64,000 nt of DNA from the NCBI RefSeq assembly GCF_001280845.1, contig NZ_LGHP01000001.1, forward strand, positions 801,905 through 865,904, written 5' to 3'. The stretch's first letter is position 1; each line of letters starts with the position of its first letter. A program made the translations under genes and the position numbers. Below, piece after piece: positions 54,966 through 63,570 of the stretch. The notes beneath the pieces are model-generated. The model searched no databases and had not been told where the DNA came from. It saw only the letters and a list, made by a program, of their open reading frames with translations. This stretch comes from Bacillus sp. FJAT-28004 (lineage in GTDB: Bacteria > Bacillota > Bacilli > Paenibacillales > Paenibacillaceae).

Positions 54966-56423
54966 ATGTCGACGGCCAAACAGTCGCAATCGCAATATTA
55001 CGATGCTCAGACCTTTTACGATGAAATGTTCGACAAGGACTTTTCTGTTCGTGCCCACTACGAAAGTGTTCATCGTTTATTCGGAAGAATGAATGAAGCT
55101 GAGCTAGCTGTTCGGCAAAATGCGATTAATCAAAGAATGATGGAGGAGGGTATTACCTTCACTCTGTATAATGGTGCGCAAAATGAGCCGCTTGAGCGAA
55201 CGATTCCGTTCGACTATATCCCTCGCGTCATACCTAAGCATGAATGGGAAGGTGTTGATCGAGGCGTAAGGCAGCGAATCCGAGCGTTGAATGCATTCCT
55301 TCATGATGTTTATCACGGACAAAAAATTGTTGCAGACGGTATCATTCCTCGTAGAATGATTGTTTCAAATACTTATTTTCGGCCTGAAATGGCTGGTCTA
55401 CATGTTCCATGCGGTGTATATATTACAGCATCGGGCATTGATTTAATTCGTGATGAGAAGGGCCGGTATTATGTGCTGGAGGATAATTTGCGATCTCCAT
55501 CTGGTTTTTCTTATCTATTTAAGGGCAGAACGTTAATGAATGAGCTGTTTCATGATTTGTATTTATCGAATTCAGTACAAAGCATTGACCGCAGCTTAAA
55601 TTGTTTCCTAAGCTCGCTTCGCGCTCTTTCTCCTAATGGCAAACGCGACCCCCTCATCGTGTTGCTTACACCCGGTGCTTATAACTCAGCGTATTACGAA
55701 CACACCTTTTTGGCGCAGCAGATGGGCATTCACCTCGTTGAAGGCAGGGACCTCGTATACAAAGACCACAAGATTTATTTGCGCGATTTACGCGGACTTC
55801 GTCAAGTTGACGTCATTTATCGGCGCATTGATGATGATTTTCTTGACCCGCTTGCCTTTCAGCCTGATTCCTTCCTTGGAGTGCCTGGACTCATGAATGC
55901 TTATCGTGCCGGCAATGTAGCTATTGCCAATGCACCAGGAACCGGAGTTGCGGATGATAAAGCCGTTTACGCGTATGTTCCCGACATGATTCGTTACTAC
56001 TTGGGGGAGGAGCCACTTTTGCATAACGTTCCAACGTACATTTTATCGCGCAAGGAAGAACGTGATTATGTGCTTGATCATTTGGATCAGCTCGTTGTGA
56101 AGGAGACATCGCTCTCTGGAGGTTATGGCATGCTGATTGGTCCGAGCGCTACATTGCCTGAGATTCATGCATTTGCCGAAGCGATCAAACGAGAACCTGA
56201 ACGATACATCGCACAAACGACAATGAAGCTGTCGCGAGCGCCGGTTATGCTTGATGGCGGCATGACGCCTCGGCACATTGATTTACGAGCTTTTGCATTG
56301 ATGGGGGAAGAGACACATGTCATTCCGGGTGGTTTAACGCGTGTTGCGATGAAAGAGGGTTCGCTTGTAGTCAACTCTTCACAGGGCGGCGGAGTTAAGG
56401 ATACGTGGGTCCTAAATCGATAA
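54966..56423 (+). CDS. Circularly permuted ATP-grasp protein
   Basis: A 485-residue member of the circularly permuted type 2 ATP-grasp family (formerly DUF404/407), predicted to form amide bonds with ATP. Recognisable segments are YYVLEDNLRSPSGFSYLFKGR, VDVIYRRIDDDFLDP, ETSLSGGYGMLIGPSA and the terminal NSSQGGGVKDTWVL. The frame is open from 54948, but GAAGGAGGCGG fixes ATG 54966. It is first of three genes (ATP-grasp, alpha-E, transglutaminase) with gaps of 18 bases and a 4-base overlap. The substrate and product of this module are unknown. Confidence 0.9.
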   Translation: MSTAKQSQSQYYDAQTFYDEMFDKDFSVRAHYESVHRLFGRMNEAELAVRQNAINQRMMEEGITFTLYNGAQNEPLERTIPFDYIPRVIPKHEWEGVDRGVRQRIRALNAFLHDVYHGQKIVADGIIPRRMIVSNTYFRPEMAGLHVPCGVYITASGIDLIRDEKGRYYVLEDNLRSPSGFSYLFKGRTLMNELFHDLYLSNSVQSIDRSLNCFLSSLRALSPNGKRDPLIVLLTPGAYNSAYYEHTFLAQQMGIHLVEGRDLVYKDHKIYLRDLRGLRQVDVIYRRIDDDFLDPLAFQPDSFLGVPGLMNAYRAGNVAIANAPGTGVADDKAVYAYVPDMIRYYLGEEPLLHNVPTYILSRKEERDYVLDHLDQLVVKETSLSGGYGMLIGPSATLPEIHAFAEAIKREPERYIAQTTMKLSRAPVMLDGGMTPRHIDLRAFALMGEETHVIPGGLTRVAMKEGSLVVNSSQGGGVKDTWVLNR

Positions 56424-56441
56424 TTAACAGGAGGGATTGCA

Positions 56442-57437
56442 ATGCTGAACCGGAATGCAGAAGCATTGTTTTGGATTGGTCGCTACATGGAACGGGCTGA
56501 GAACCACGCTAGATTAATTGATGTTCATTACCATCTTCAAGTTGATGAGGATACGACTAGCTTAAAAGCAAGGCTGGAGGGCGATGTGACTGAGCCTTAC
56601 TCGAAATGGGCAAGAATCGTAGATGCCCTAGGCAGTCGAGAGGCTTATGAACAGCAATACAGCAGCTACAACGAACGGGATGTTCTCTTCTATACGACGC
56701 TTGATCGTGATAATTCCAATTCTTTAGTTTCCTGCGTCAGTCATGCTCGAGGTAATCTTCGAACGCTGCGTGAAAAGGTTCCGAGTGAAATGTGGGATGC
56801 AACAAATGCCTTCTACTTGTGGCTGCGGGAGAAGCAGCCGGATGATATGCTGCGTGAATCTCCGCATTTGTTTTTCGGACGAATCAAGGAGTGGACGGCA
56901 CTTTTTCAAGGGGTCAGCCAATCGGTTATGCCAAGGGAAAATGAATGGCATTTCATTGAATGCGGGAGGTACTTGGAGCGCTCTGAGAATACGCTGCGCA
57001 TCATTAAAGCAGTGGGCAATGCAGCGAGCGGCGAGGGTTGGGACAATGCGAGGGCATATCCGTATTTGCAGGCCGTATTGCGTTCGGTTAGCGGATATCA
57101 GGCATTTCGTCGTTATTATGCAGATGGTATCTCTGTGGAGTCCATCGTCGAATTTGTAGTTCTAAATGGCGTGTTTCCGCGATCTCTTCATTTTGCGCTG
57201 CATACGCTTGATGATCATATGCGGCATATTGAGCTGCAGGATAAGCAGCTGCGTACAGCACACGAAAAAGTAATCCGCCAAGTGGGTAAGGTGAAGGCGG
57301 ATTTGGCATGTCTGGAGCGGGAGGATATGGTTATTGATCGTAACGGAACGATCGTTGCTCATTTGCTTGAAGCTTGTCAACAGCTTGGAATGGCTTTCGC
57401 TAAAACCTTTTTTCGGATGGGGGAGGCAAGCGCATGA
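56442..57437 (+). CDS. Alpha-E domain protein
   Basis: A 331-residue, mainly helical protein of the alpha-E family (formerly DUF403). The opening MLNRNAEALFWIGRYMERAE and the central GRYLERSENTLRIIKA repeat are diagnostic. The function is unknown; it always travels with the circularly permuted ATP-grasp and a transglutaminase. ACAGGAGGGAT precedes the ATG. The final ATGA overlaps the next start. Confidence 0.9.
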   Translation: MLNRNAEALFWIGRYMERAENHARLIDVHYHLQVDEDTTSLKARLEGDVTEPYSKWARIVDALGSREAYEQQYSSYNERDVLFYTTLDRDNSNSLVSCVSHARGNLRTLREKVPSEMWDATNAFYLWLREKQPDDMLRESPHLFFGRIKEWTALFQGVSQSVMPRENEWHFIECGRYLERSENTLRIIKAVGNAASGEGWDNARAYPYLQAVLRSVSGYQAFRRYYADGISVESIVEFVVLNGVFPRSLHFALHTLDDHMRHIELQDKQLRTAHEKVIRQVGKVKADLACLEREDMVIDRNGTIVAHLLEACQQLGMAFAKTFFRMGEASA

Positions 57438-58324
57438 AGCTGAGTATTTCACATGTGACGCGGTACGAGTATGCAGAGTCAGTGACGGACAGTGTCAATG
57501 AAATTAGACTTACGCCAAGCACAAATGAAAGACAGTCTTGTTATCAGCAGGCGATTTCTATTGAGCCGAACGCCTCATTGTTCACTTATGAGGACTATTT
57601 TGGCAACCGTGTTCATGCCTTCTCGGTAAATGGACCGCATAAACGACTTACCATTCGGACGACTATGACCGTTGTAACGAAGCAGGCACCAACGTCGGAA
57701 GAACGTGAACAATACTTAAGCAAGCGTCCACCAGAGCAGGCATGGAATTGGCTCAGAACAGATGACGCTGCCAACCGTTTCACTGAGTTTTTGCTTACGA
57801 CTGAATATACAGCTGTGACGTCCGAGGTGGAGCAATTTGCTCATGAAATTTTTAGCTCAGACGAGAATAGTGGGGCAAGCGTTCTCGATTGGCTAAGTGC
57901 TCTGTCGACAAAGATTAGGAACGAATTCATCTATGATCCTGAAGCGACAGATGTAAAGACAAAAACATCGGATATGTTTTTGAGCAAACGAGGCGTATGT
58001 CAGGATTTTGCGCATTTGATGATCGCTAGCTGCAGAGCAATCGGCATCCCTGCCAGATACGTAAGCGGCTATCACTTTGTAGGAGATCTACAGGGAGGAA
58101 GCGCTGATTTCGAGCAGGCTTCACATGCTTGGGTTGAAGCTTTTGTACCTGGATTAGGTTGGTGCAGCTTTGACCCGACCAATGTTGATCCTGTTGGCGA
58201 GCGCTATGTAAAGCTCGGACATGGGAGAGATTATAAAGATATTGTGCCGGTTAAAGGTGTATACAGAGGAACAGGCGAACAAATATTGCATGTATCCGTT
58301 GATGTAAGAAATGTTGAGGATTAA
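57434..58324 (+). CDS. Transglutaminase-like cysteine protease family protein
   Basis: A 296-residue protein with an N-terminal beta domain (residues 1-100) and a C-terminal transglutaminase core. The catalytic Cys is in SKRGVCQDFAHLM, His in SHAWVEAFVPGLGW and Asp in SFDPTN. Members act as peptidases or amide-transferring enzymes. It overlaps the alpha-E gene by four bases (ATGA), so translation is coupled. No signal peptide is seen, so the module should act in the cytoplasm. Confidence 0.9.
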   Translation: MKLSISHVTRYEYAESVTDSVNEIRLTPSTNERQSCYQQAISIEPNASLFTYEDYFGNRVHAFSVNGPHKRLTIRTTMTVVTKQAPTSEEREQYLSKRPPEQAWNWLRTDDAANRFTEFLLTTEYTAVTSEVEQFAHEIFSSDENSGASVLDWLSALSTKIRNEFIYDPEATDVKTKTSDMFLSKRGVCQDFAHLMIASCRAIGIPARYVSGYHFVGDLQGGSADFEQASHAWVEAFVPGLGWCSFDPTNVDPVGERYVKLGHGRDYKDIVPVKGVYRGTGEQILHVSVDVRNVED

Positions 58325-58344
58325 ACAATGAAAAATCAAATGTA

Positions 58345-58395
58345 AAGGGAACAGTGAGCCGCTTGTGCAGGATGCGGATGACTGTTCCTTTTTTG
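58345..58395 (+). terminator. Terminator of the ATP-grasp operon
   Basis: GGAACAGT (58348) pairs with ACTGTTCC (58381) around a partly paired loop and runs into six T. The rest of the 290-base gap to 58614 shows no gene that I can support. Confidence 0.75.
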
Positions 58396-58614
58396 TGTGG
58401 AAATAAATCGTTATTCCCCTGATTTGGATAAGAAAAATGCTTCTTTAATGACAGGAAGCTGCATTTACCACGTATGAATGCTTTGGATTTGCAGATCTTA
58501 TGACTAGGGCCTTCCAGAGGAAATAGCCAACTATTGAAAACAGCTTTATTTTTCCCATGTATGAATGAGCGCATTTAGTACAACTTATTATCATCAAACA
58601 GGAGGTGTTATGTA

Positions 58615-59271
58615 GTGAAAAAGCATTTAAAACCGGTACTTACTACAGTAATGGTGCTTGCTATTGGCTTTTCGGTATCAGCATGTGGACAAAACAATAC
58701 TGTGAAGCAACAATCGATGAGAGCCAAAAACGATCTGCATCGAATAGAGACAAAAACCGTTCCTTATGGCACTAATATGACAGATAGAAGAATTAACAAT
58801 TTGGATAACAGAGCGTATGGTGTGGATCCTTTATTGAATAATAATAACAATTATCCGTATAGTGCTAATCGTACCTATGGCGTAGATGGAGACGGTATGA
58901 ATGGCATAGATGGATCTATACACAAATATGGTGTGGATCATAATAAAAGCGCCAGTCAGTTAGCCAACCGTGCGAAATCGGTCAGCGGTGTAAAAAAAGC
59001 AACAGTCGTTATTCATAATAAAGATGCTATCGTAGGCCTGGATGTTGATAATATAGGCAAAAAAGCAATTATCGAGAAACAAGTACATGCTGCGTTAAAA
59101 GGACAATACCCAGAGTACAACTTTCATGTAACGTCCGATCAAGGCATGCATAAAAAAATACAAACGATGAACACTAGTATGACTAATGGACATCCATTGA
59201 AAACATTAGCTAATGACGTGACTACCATTATTCGAGATATCGGCAATGCAATAACGGCTCCGCTTCGTTAA
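58615..59271 (+). CDS. YhcN/YlaJ family sporulation lipoprotein
   Basis: A 218-residue lipoprotein. The signal peptide ends in the lipobox VSAC with Cys24. Residues 45-110 are an Asn/Tyr/Asp-rich stretch in which the phrase YGVD occurs three times; residues 115-190 form the YhcN/YlaJ domain (ASQLANRAKSVSGVKKATVVIHNKDAIVGLDV). The family is made during sporulation and found in the spore envelope. The start is GTG 58615 behind GGAGGTG at 58601-58607. Confidence 0.87.
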   Translation: MKKHLKPVLTTVMVLAIGFSVSACGQNNTVKQQSMRAKNDLHRIETKTVPYGTNMTDRRINNLDNRAYGVDPLLNNNNNYPYSANRTYGVDGDGMNGIDGSIHKYGVDHNKSASQLANRAKSVSGVKKATVVIHNKDAIVGLDVDNIGKKAIIEKQVHAALKGQYPEYNFHVTSDQGMHKKIQTMNTSMTNGHPLKTLANDVTTIIRDIGNAITAPLR

Positions 59272-59281
59272 TCTACACTTG

Positions 59282-59313
59282 ATATCGGCAGCTCCACATG
59301 GAGCTGCCGATAT
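59282..59313 (+). terminator. Hairpin between the lipoprotein and deacetylase genes
   Basis: ATATCGGCAGCTCC pairs perfectly with GGAGCTGCCGATAT around ACAT. The T-run is poor (ATTCTCTAT), so partial termination or mRNA processing is likely. Confidence 0.55.
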
Positions 59314-59359
59314 ATTCTCTATCCCTCTACATATCGATAAGCCGCTAGGAGGAAAATCG

Positions 59360-60136
59360 TTGTTAATCAGTAAGCGTGGCCTACTATTGCTGCTCATGAT
59401 CGTTTTTTTGGTAGGTTTCTCAACTCCAATTAAGAAGGACCGTTTTTTTTATGAGAAACGGGGAGAAATTGTGTGGGAGGTTCCTACGGAAGATAAGAAA
59501 ATTGCTTTGACCTTTGATGATGGGCCATATCCCAAAACAACGGAAGTGATACTCGATCTGTTAAGGAAATACGATGCAAAAGCAACTTTCTTTGTATTAG
59601 GCAACAAGGTCAAGCTTTACCCAGAAACGATCAAGCGCGAAGTAGCAGAAGGACATGAGGTAGCTAATCATACGTTTAATCATGTTTACTTCTTGAAATC
59701 GATAAGCCAAGCGACGATTCGTGATGAGATCGTAAAAACAGAAAATGCATTAGAAGCCTTGACGGGGAAAAAGCCACTTTTATTTCGCCCGCCCGGAGGT
59801 TATTACAATGAGAATTCCATACAGATTGCCAAAACATTAGGCTACAAAACGATTTTGTGGTCCTGGCATCAGGATACGAATGATTGGAGAAGTCCTGGTG
59901 TAAACCAAATCGTAAAAAAAGTATTGAATAACGCAAGAAACGGTGATATCGTATTGCTCCATGATTACATTCCAGGCTCTGAGCAGACTGTCAAAGCATT
60001 GGATACGATACTGTATGAGCTGGATAAGCGAGGTTTTGAATTCGTGACAGTAACGGAGTTACTGAAGTCGATGACAAGCGTAGAGTCAAAAGTATTGGAT
60101 GACGGCAGTGACGGCAGTATTTTGGAACAGCCGTGA
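59360..60136 (+). CDS. Polysaccharide deacetylase
   Basis: A 258-residue NodB-type deacetylase, probably acting on peptidoglycan or another N-acetylated glycan. A signal-anchor helix lies near residues 7-22. The catalytic motifs are TFDDGPYP (motif 1), HTFNH (motif 2, metal His pair), RPPGGYYN (motif 3), and LLHDY near the end. The frame is open from 59279 across the hairpin, but TAGGAGG sets the start at TTG 59360. It may be a spore-cortex enzyme (PdaA-like), which is inference from the neighbour. Confidence 0.87.
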   Translation: MLISKRGLLLLLMIVFLVGFSTPIKKDRFFYEKRGEIVWEVPTEDKKIALTFDDGPYPKTTEVILDLLRKYDAKATFFVLGNKVKLYPETIKREVAEGHEVANHTFNHVYFLKSISQATIRDEIVKTENALEALTGKKPLLFRPPGGYYNENSIQIAKTLGYKTILWSWHQDTNDWRSPGVNQIVKKVLNNARNGDIVLLHDYIPGSEQTVKALDTILYELDKRGFEFVTVTELLKSMTSVESKVLDDGSDGSILEQP

Positions 60137-60154
60137 CGAATGTACATGTGGAAT

Positions 60155-60196
60155 TAAAAAAAGCTAGGTTGCCAAATAGCAGCCTAGCTCTTTTTG
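60155..60196. terminator. Bidirectional terminator between the deacetylase gene and sodA
   Basis: AGCTAGG and GC segments pair with CCTAGCT around a loop; six A precede and five T follow. Confidence 0.8.
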
Positions 60197-60210
60197 ATGT
60201 TTTTGAAATC

Positions 60211-60825
60211 TTATTTTTTCGCTGCTTCGTAACGTTCCGCTACAACATCCCATTTCACGATATTCCAGAATGCCGAAATATAATCAGGGCGCTTATTTTG
60301 GTAGTTAAGATAATAAGCATGCTCCCAAACGTCAAGTCCCAGAATTGGAGTCAAGTTATCCATTAGTGGACTATCTTGATTAGGCGTGCTCGAAACGAAC
60401 AAATTGCCTTTATGATCTATGCTTAACCACGCCCACCCGCTGCCGAAACGAGTAGTTGCTGCTTTCGAAAACTGTTCCTTAAACGAATCAAAGCCGCCTA
60501 ATTCCTTTTCGATAGCATCAGCCAAATGACCTGTGGGCAATCCTCCGCCACTCGGTCCAATCGATTCCCAAAATAATGAGTGATTGGCGTGTCCGCCTCC
60601 ATTGTTCTGTACTGCAGTACGAATATCTAGAGGGATGCTTTTTAAATCTTGAAGCAGCTCATTTAAGCTTTTTTGCTGAAGTTCAGGATAGTTCGCCAAA
60701 GCGGCATTTAAGTTTGTTACATACGTATTATGATGGCGGTCATGATGAATCATCATGGTTTGCTCGTCGATATGAGGTTCCAAAGCATTGTTTGCATAAG
60801 GCAGTTCAGGTAATTGATGTGACAT
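60211..60825 (-). CDS. sodA: Superoxide dismutase, Mn/Fe type
   Basis: A 204-residue superoxide dismutase. The metal ligands are His27 (MMIHHDRHH), the His in [13 protein letters not shown], and the Asp and His in [20 protein letters not shown] with Gly/Gln layout is closer to the Mn form; metal use is not certain. GGAGGAA precedes the ATG. It is a single gene with an AT-rich promoter region. Confidence 0.93.
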   Translation of the reverse strand: MSHQLPELPYANNALEPHIDEQTMMIHHDRHHNTYVTNLNAALANYPELQQKSLNELLQDLKSIPLDIRTAVQNNGGGHANHSLFWESIGPSGGGLPTGHLADAIEKELGGFDSFKEQFSKAATTRFGSGWAWLSIDHKGNLFVSSTPNQDSPLMDNLTPILGLDVWEHAYYLNYQNKRPDYISAFWNIVKWDVVAERYEAAKK

Positions 60826-60919
60826 GGTTCATTCCTCCATAAATATATTTGGTAAGTTATAGTTACATCGTAATTGAATTTACATACTTAGTCAACATAA
60901 ATATATAATAAGTATAATT

Positions 60920-60957
60920 TAAAAAACACCCTCACTCCGATTTGGAGGAAAGGGTGT
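60920..60957 (-). terminator. Terminator of the HesB gene
   Basis: Read leftward, ACACCCT and CTCC pair with GGAG and AGGGTGT around GATTT-type loop bases, followed by six T. Confidence 0.8.
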
Positions 60958-60983
60958 ATCGTTTCCTTTTTAACAATGGACCA

Positions 60984-61343
60984 TTAATCGCACTTCTCGC
61001 GTTTACCTTTGAAGGTCGCCGTTCGAAAGCTAGCCCCGCAGCCGCAGGTTGCTTTAGCATTCGGATTATCAATCGTGAATCCACCAGTCATGCCTTGCTC
61101 AACATAATCAATTTTCAAGCCCGCCAAATAGGGCTCGCTCTGAGTGTTCCACACAACGTTAATATGTTCAGTTTGCAAGGAGTGGTCATCATTCGTGATG
61201 GTATCATCCAATTTGATGTTGTAGGATAAGCCGCTGCAGCCGCCATCATCAACACCTATTCGCAAAAACGTATGATCATTTCCTGTATCTATTACCATCT
61301 GATTAATAATGGATTCTGCTTTTTCGCTGATTTCTATCATCAT
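60984..61343 (-). CDS. HesB/IscA family iron-sulfur cluster assembly protein
   Basis: A 119-residue A-type carrier protein. The three cluster cysteines are in DDGGCSGLSY and TCGCGASF. GAGGTG lies before two tandem ATG codons (61343 and 61340). The frame is open further upstream, but that extension is hydrophobic low-complexity and lacks a start signal. It is divergent from a SufR-like regulator, which suggests coordinated control of Fe-S supply. The C-terminus is extended by a short basic tail (FKGKREKCD). Confidence 0.88.
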   Translation of the reverse strand: MMIEISEKAESIINQMVIDTGNDHTFLRIGVDDGGCSGLSYNIKLDDTITNDDHSLQTEHINVVWNTQSEPYLAGLKIDYVEQGMTGGFTIDNPNAKATCGCGASFRTATFKGKREKCD

Positions 61344-61528
61344 ATATGCACCTCGCTTGGAATTGGAAAATAGGATGGATTGAATTATTAAATTTATTAT
61401 ATATAATAGTATATAAAAGATCAAATCTATTGTAGAGTGGAGACATTGATTTTAGAAAATGTTATTATTGCAGTATTCATTTCAGACAGGTAGTATTTCA
61501 TATGACAATTATCGGAAGGTGATCAGGA

Positions 61529-62182
61529 ATGACCAATATAGATCAAGGGCAGCTTTCTACGAGAGAATATATTCTTCAGCTTCTGAAAACGAAAGGTAAC
61601 TTAAGTACAAAGGATCTTACGGAAGAACTAGGAATTACGGTTATGGCCGTCAGACGTCATATCCAATCGCTTGAGAGAGATAACCTAATTTCATCGAAGA
61701 CGGTAAGACAAGCGATGGGCAGACCAACAGCGGTATATTGCTTAACGGAGCATGCAGACGGGTTTTTTCCGCGCAAATATCATACATTAACTCTTGAATT
61801 ATTGGATGAGCTTACGGATCAGCTCGGCGCGTCGGCGGTGGAATCGCTTTTTGAAGGTCGCAAAAACAAAATGACTAAAAAATACGAATCGAGCATGCAA
61901 AGCAAAGACCTGGCGGATAGAGTGAAGGCACTTGCAGATATTCAAAACGAAAACGGATATATGGTGGAATGGGAAAAGATCGATGATGATCAATTTATTT
62001 TGAAAGAAAACAATTGTCCAATTGAGCAAGTGGCAACCAAATATCAGCATGCCTGCCAATGTGAATTGAAGTTGTTTGAAACGATGTTGGGTGATGTAGA
62101 TGTTTCGAGATCCGAGTGTCTTGCCAAAGGTGGACAAAGATGTACCTATTCGATAAAAAAGAGACAAAAACAAGAACAGTGA
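61529..62182 (+). CDS. SufR-like winged-helix regulator with C-terminal cysteine cluster
   Basis: A 217-residue regulator. Residues 10-72 form a DeoR-type winged helix (TREYILQLLKTKGNLSTKDL ... GRPTAVYCL). The C-terminal part carries Cys163, Cys176, Cys178, Cys197 and Cys205; the C-X12-C spacing of the first two equals that of the cyanobacterial Fe-S sensor SufR, while later spacings differ. The domain SRSECLAKGGQRCTYSI also occurs in heavy-metal and redox regulators. Placed between HesB and ferredoxin-NADP reductase, Fe-S or redox sensing is likely. The ATG follows AAGGTGATCAGG. Confidence 0.8.
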   Translation: MTNIDQGQLSTREYILQLLKTKGNLSTKDLTEELGITVMAVRRHIQSLERDNLISSKTVRQAMGRPTAVYCLTEHADGFFPRKYHTLTLELLDELTDQLGASAVESLFEGRKNKMTKKYESSMQSKDLADRVKALADIQNENGYMVEWEKIDDDQFILKENNCPIEQVATKYQHACQCELKLFETMLGDVDVSRSECLAKGGQRCTYSIKKRQKQEQ

Positions 62183-62217
62183 GATAGAATTGATATCTCA
62201 CTGTTCTTATTTTTTTA
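62172..62217. terminator. Bidirectional terminator between the SufR-like gene and the reductase gene
   Basis: AAGAACAGTGAGATA pairs perfectly with TATCTCACTGTTCTT around seven bases, followed by TATTTTTTT. Confidence 0.88.
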
Positions 62218-62219
62218 TG

Positions 62220-63218
62220 TTAAAGCTTCAGATTGCTGCTGTGGCCGGGCGAGAGTTTGGCGGAAGGATCCAAATAAACTTTTGCGTTATTAATGGCAGT
62301 AGGGGCTTCTCCGAAACCAACAGCAATAAGCTTTATTTTGCCGGGATAACTTGTTATATCACCAGCTGCAAAGATTCCTTTAATATTTGTTTCCATGCGA
62401 GTATCAACCACAATGGAGCCATTCTCCACTTCTAACCCCCATTCCAAAATGGGACCAAGCGAGGAAACAAAGCCAAAATTAACGATAAGCGCGTCGCATG
62501 TGATCTCGCGTGTTTCTCCTGTTTTGCCAAAGGTAATCGTTATTTTCTCGATATGCTCATCACCATGCAGCTCCGTAATCTCCGCTGGCGTAACAACATT
62601 TACTTTGGATTTCAGAAGATTTTCTACGCTGTGCTCGTGAGCACGGAATTTGTCCCGCCTATGAATGAGCGTAACCTCGCTTGCAATCGGTTCAAGCATA
62701 AGTGCCCAGTCGACCGCTGAGTCGCCGCCCCCATTAATGATAACCCTTTTGCCGCTATACTGACTTAAGTCACTTATAAAATACTGCAGGTTCGTGCTTT
62801 CGAAATGTTTGGCTTCTGGTAGCTCTAGTCGCCGCGGCTCAAATGCGCCTATGCCTCCAGTAATAATGACAGACTTGCTGTAGTGCGTTCCTTTATCGGT
62901 CATGATTTCAAAATGATGCTCGTCCTTCTTAATCACTTGCTGAACCTTCTCTTCAAGGCAAACCTGCACAGGAAAATGATTCATTTGTACATTCAAATTT
63001 TGAATAAGCTGCTGGGCTGTGACCTTAGGAAATCCGGCAACATCATATATATATTTCTCAGGATATAAAGCGGACAACTGTCCGCCAAGCTGAGGCATAC
63101 TGTCCAAAATTTTTACACTTGCATGGCGCATTCCGGCATAAAACGCAGCGAACATCCCCGTAGGACCGCCACCAATAATCGTTATGTCTGTAAATTGATC
63201 TGATTGTTCATTTATCAC
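62220..63218 (-). CDS. Ferredoxin--NADP reductase (thioredoxin-reductase-like type)
   Basis: A 332-residue FAD enzyme of the YumC/YcgT family that passes electrons between NADPH and ferredoxin. The FAD fold is [17 protein letters not shown], the NADPH fold [15 protein letters not shown], and the second FAD motif [17 protein letters not shown]. It has no CxxC redox pair, which separates it from thioredoxin reductases. The start is GTG 63218 behind GGGAGAG. It is convergent with the SufR-like regulator. Confidence 0.9.
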   Translation of the reverse strand: MINEQSDQFTDITIIGGGPTGMFAAFYAGMRHASVKILDSMPQLGGQLSALYPEKYIYDVAGFPKVTAQQLIQNLNVQMNHFPVQVCLEEKVQQVIKKDEHHFEIMTDKGTHYSKSVIITGGIGAFEPRRLELPEAKHFESTNLQYFISDLSQYSGKRVIINGGGDSAVDWALMLEPIASEVTLIHRRDKFRAHEHSVENLLKSKVNVVTPAEITELHGDEHIEKITITFGKTGETREITCDALIVNFGFVSSLGPILEWGLEVENGSIVVDTRMETNIKGIFAAGDITSYPGKIKLIAVGFGEAPTAINNAKVYLDPSAKLSPGHSSNLKL

Positions 63219-63433
63219 GAAAAGTTCTCTCCCTTGTTAAATATATATAATATATTAAAATATATAATAAATGTAACTTATCCGTTAGATCATGTCAACG
63301 CAGCACCGCTCCATCTTCGTTATTCACCTTTCATTAATCTTGCGCGCCTAAGCTCAAACCAATTTCTGAAGGGCGAATGTCAAATAACAGTTGGATAGTA
63401 TCAGTTTTTAATCGTTATGGAGGAGAAAAGGTT

Positions 63434-63463
63434 ATATTTTATTTGTAAAATTTAACCCTAAAG
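63434..63463 (+). other. AT-rich near-perfect inverted repeat upstream of the glucanase gene
   Basis: GGTTATATTTTA and TAAAATTTAACC pair with one mismatch around TTTG. It lies about 110 bases before the GH16 start and could be an operator or mRNA hairpin. The 352-base gap 63219-63570 otherwise holds an AT-rich promoter region for the reductase gene (63235-63275) and a small repeat GAGGT-GAG-ACCTC near 63490. Confidence 0.35.
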
Positions 63464-63570
63464 AACTTATTATTTTTCCTTTTACATTGGGAGGTGAGAC
63501 CTCAGGTAACGGCAATTAGGATGGTATGAAAATGGCGGAAAGCTCAAAATGATGACGGGGAGGCTCATTT

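Noticed and set aside
58251..58574. Leftward frame of 107 codons after the transglutaminase gene.
   Set aside because: It overlaps the real gene and its terminator, and has no start signal or recognisable domain.
63281..63400. Plus-strand frame 63204-63398 as a small gene.
   Set aside because: It lacks a ribosome binding site and reads through the promoter region of the reductase gene.
63425..63570. c-di-GMP riboswitch before the GH16 gene.
   Set aside because: The conserved GCAAACC and GGTAGGTAGCGGGG-type blocks are absent; only an AT-rich inverted repeat is seen.
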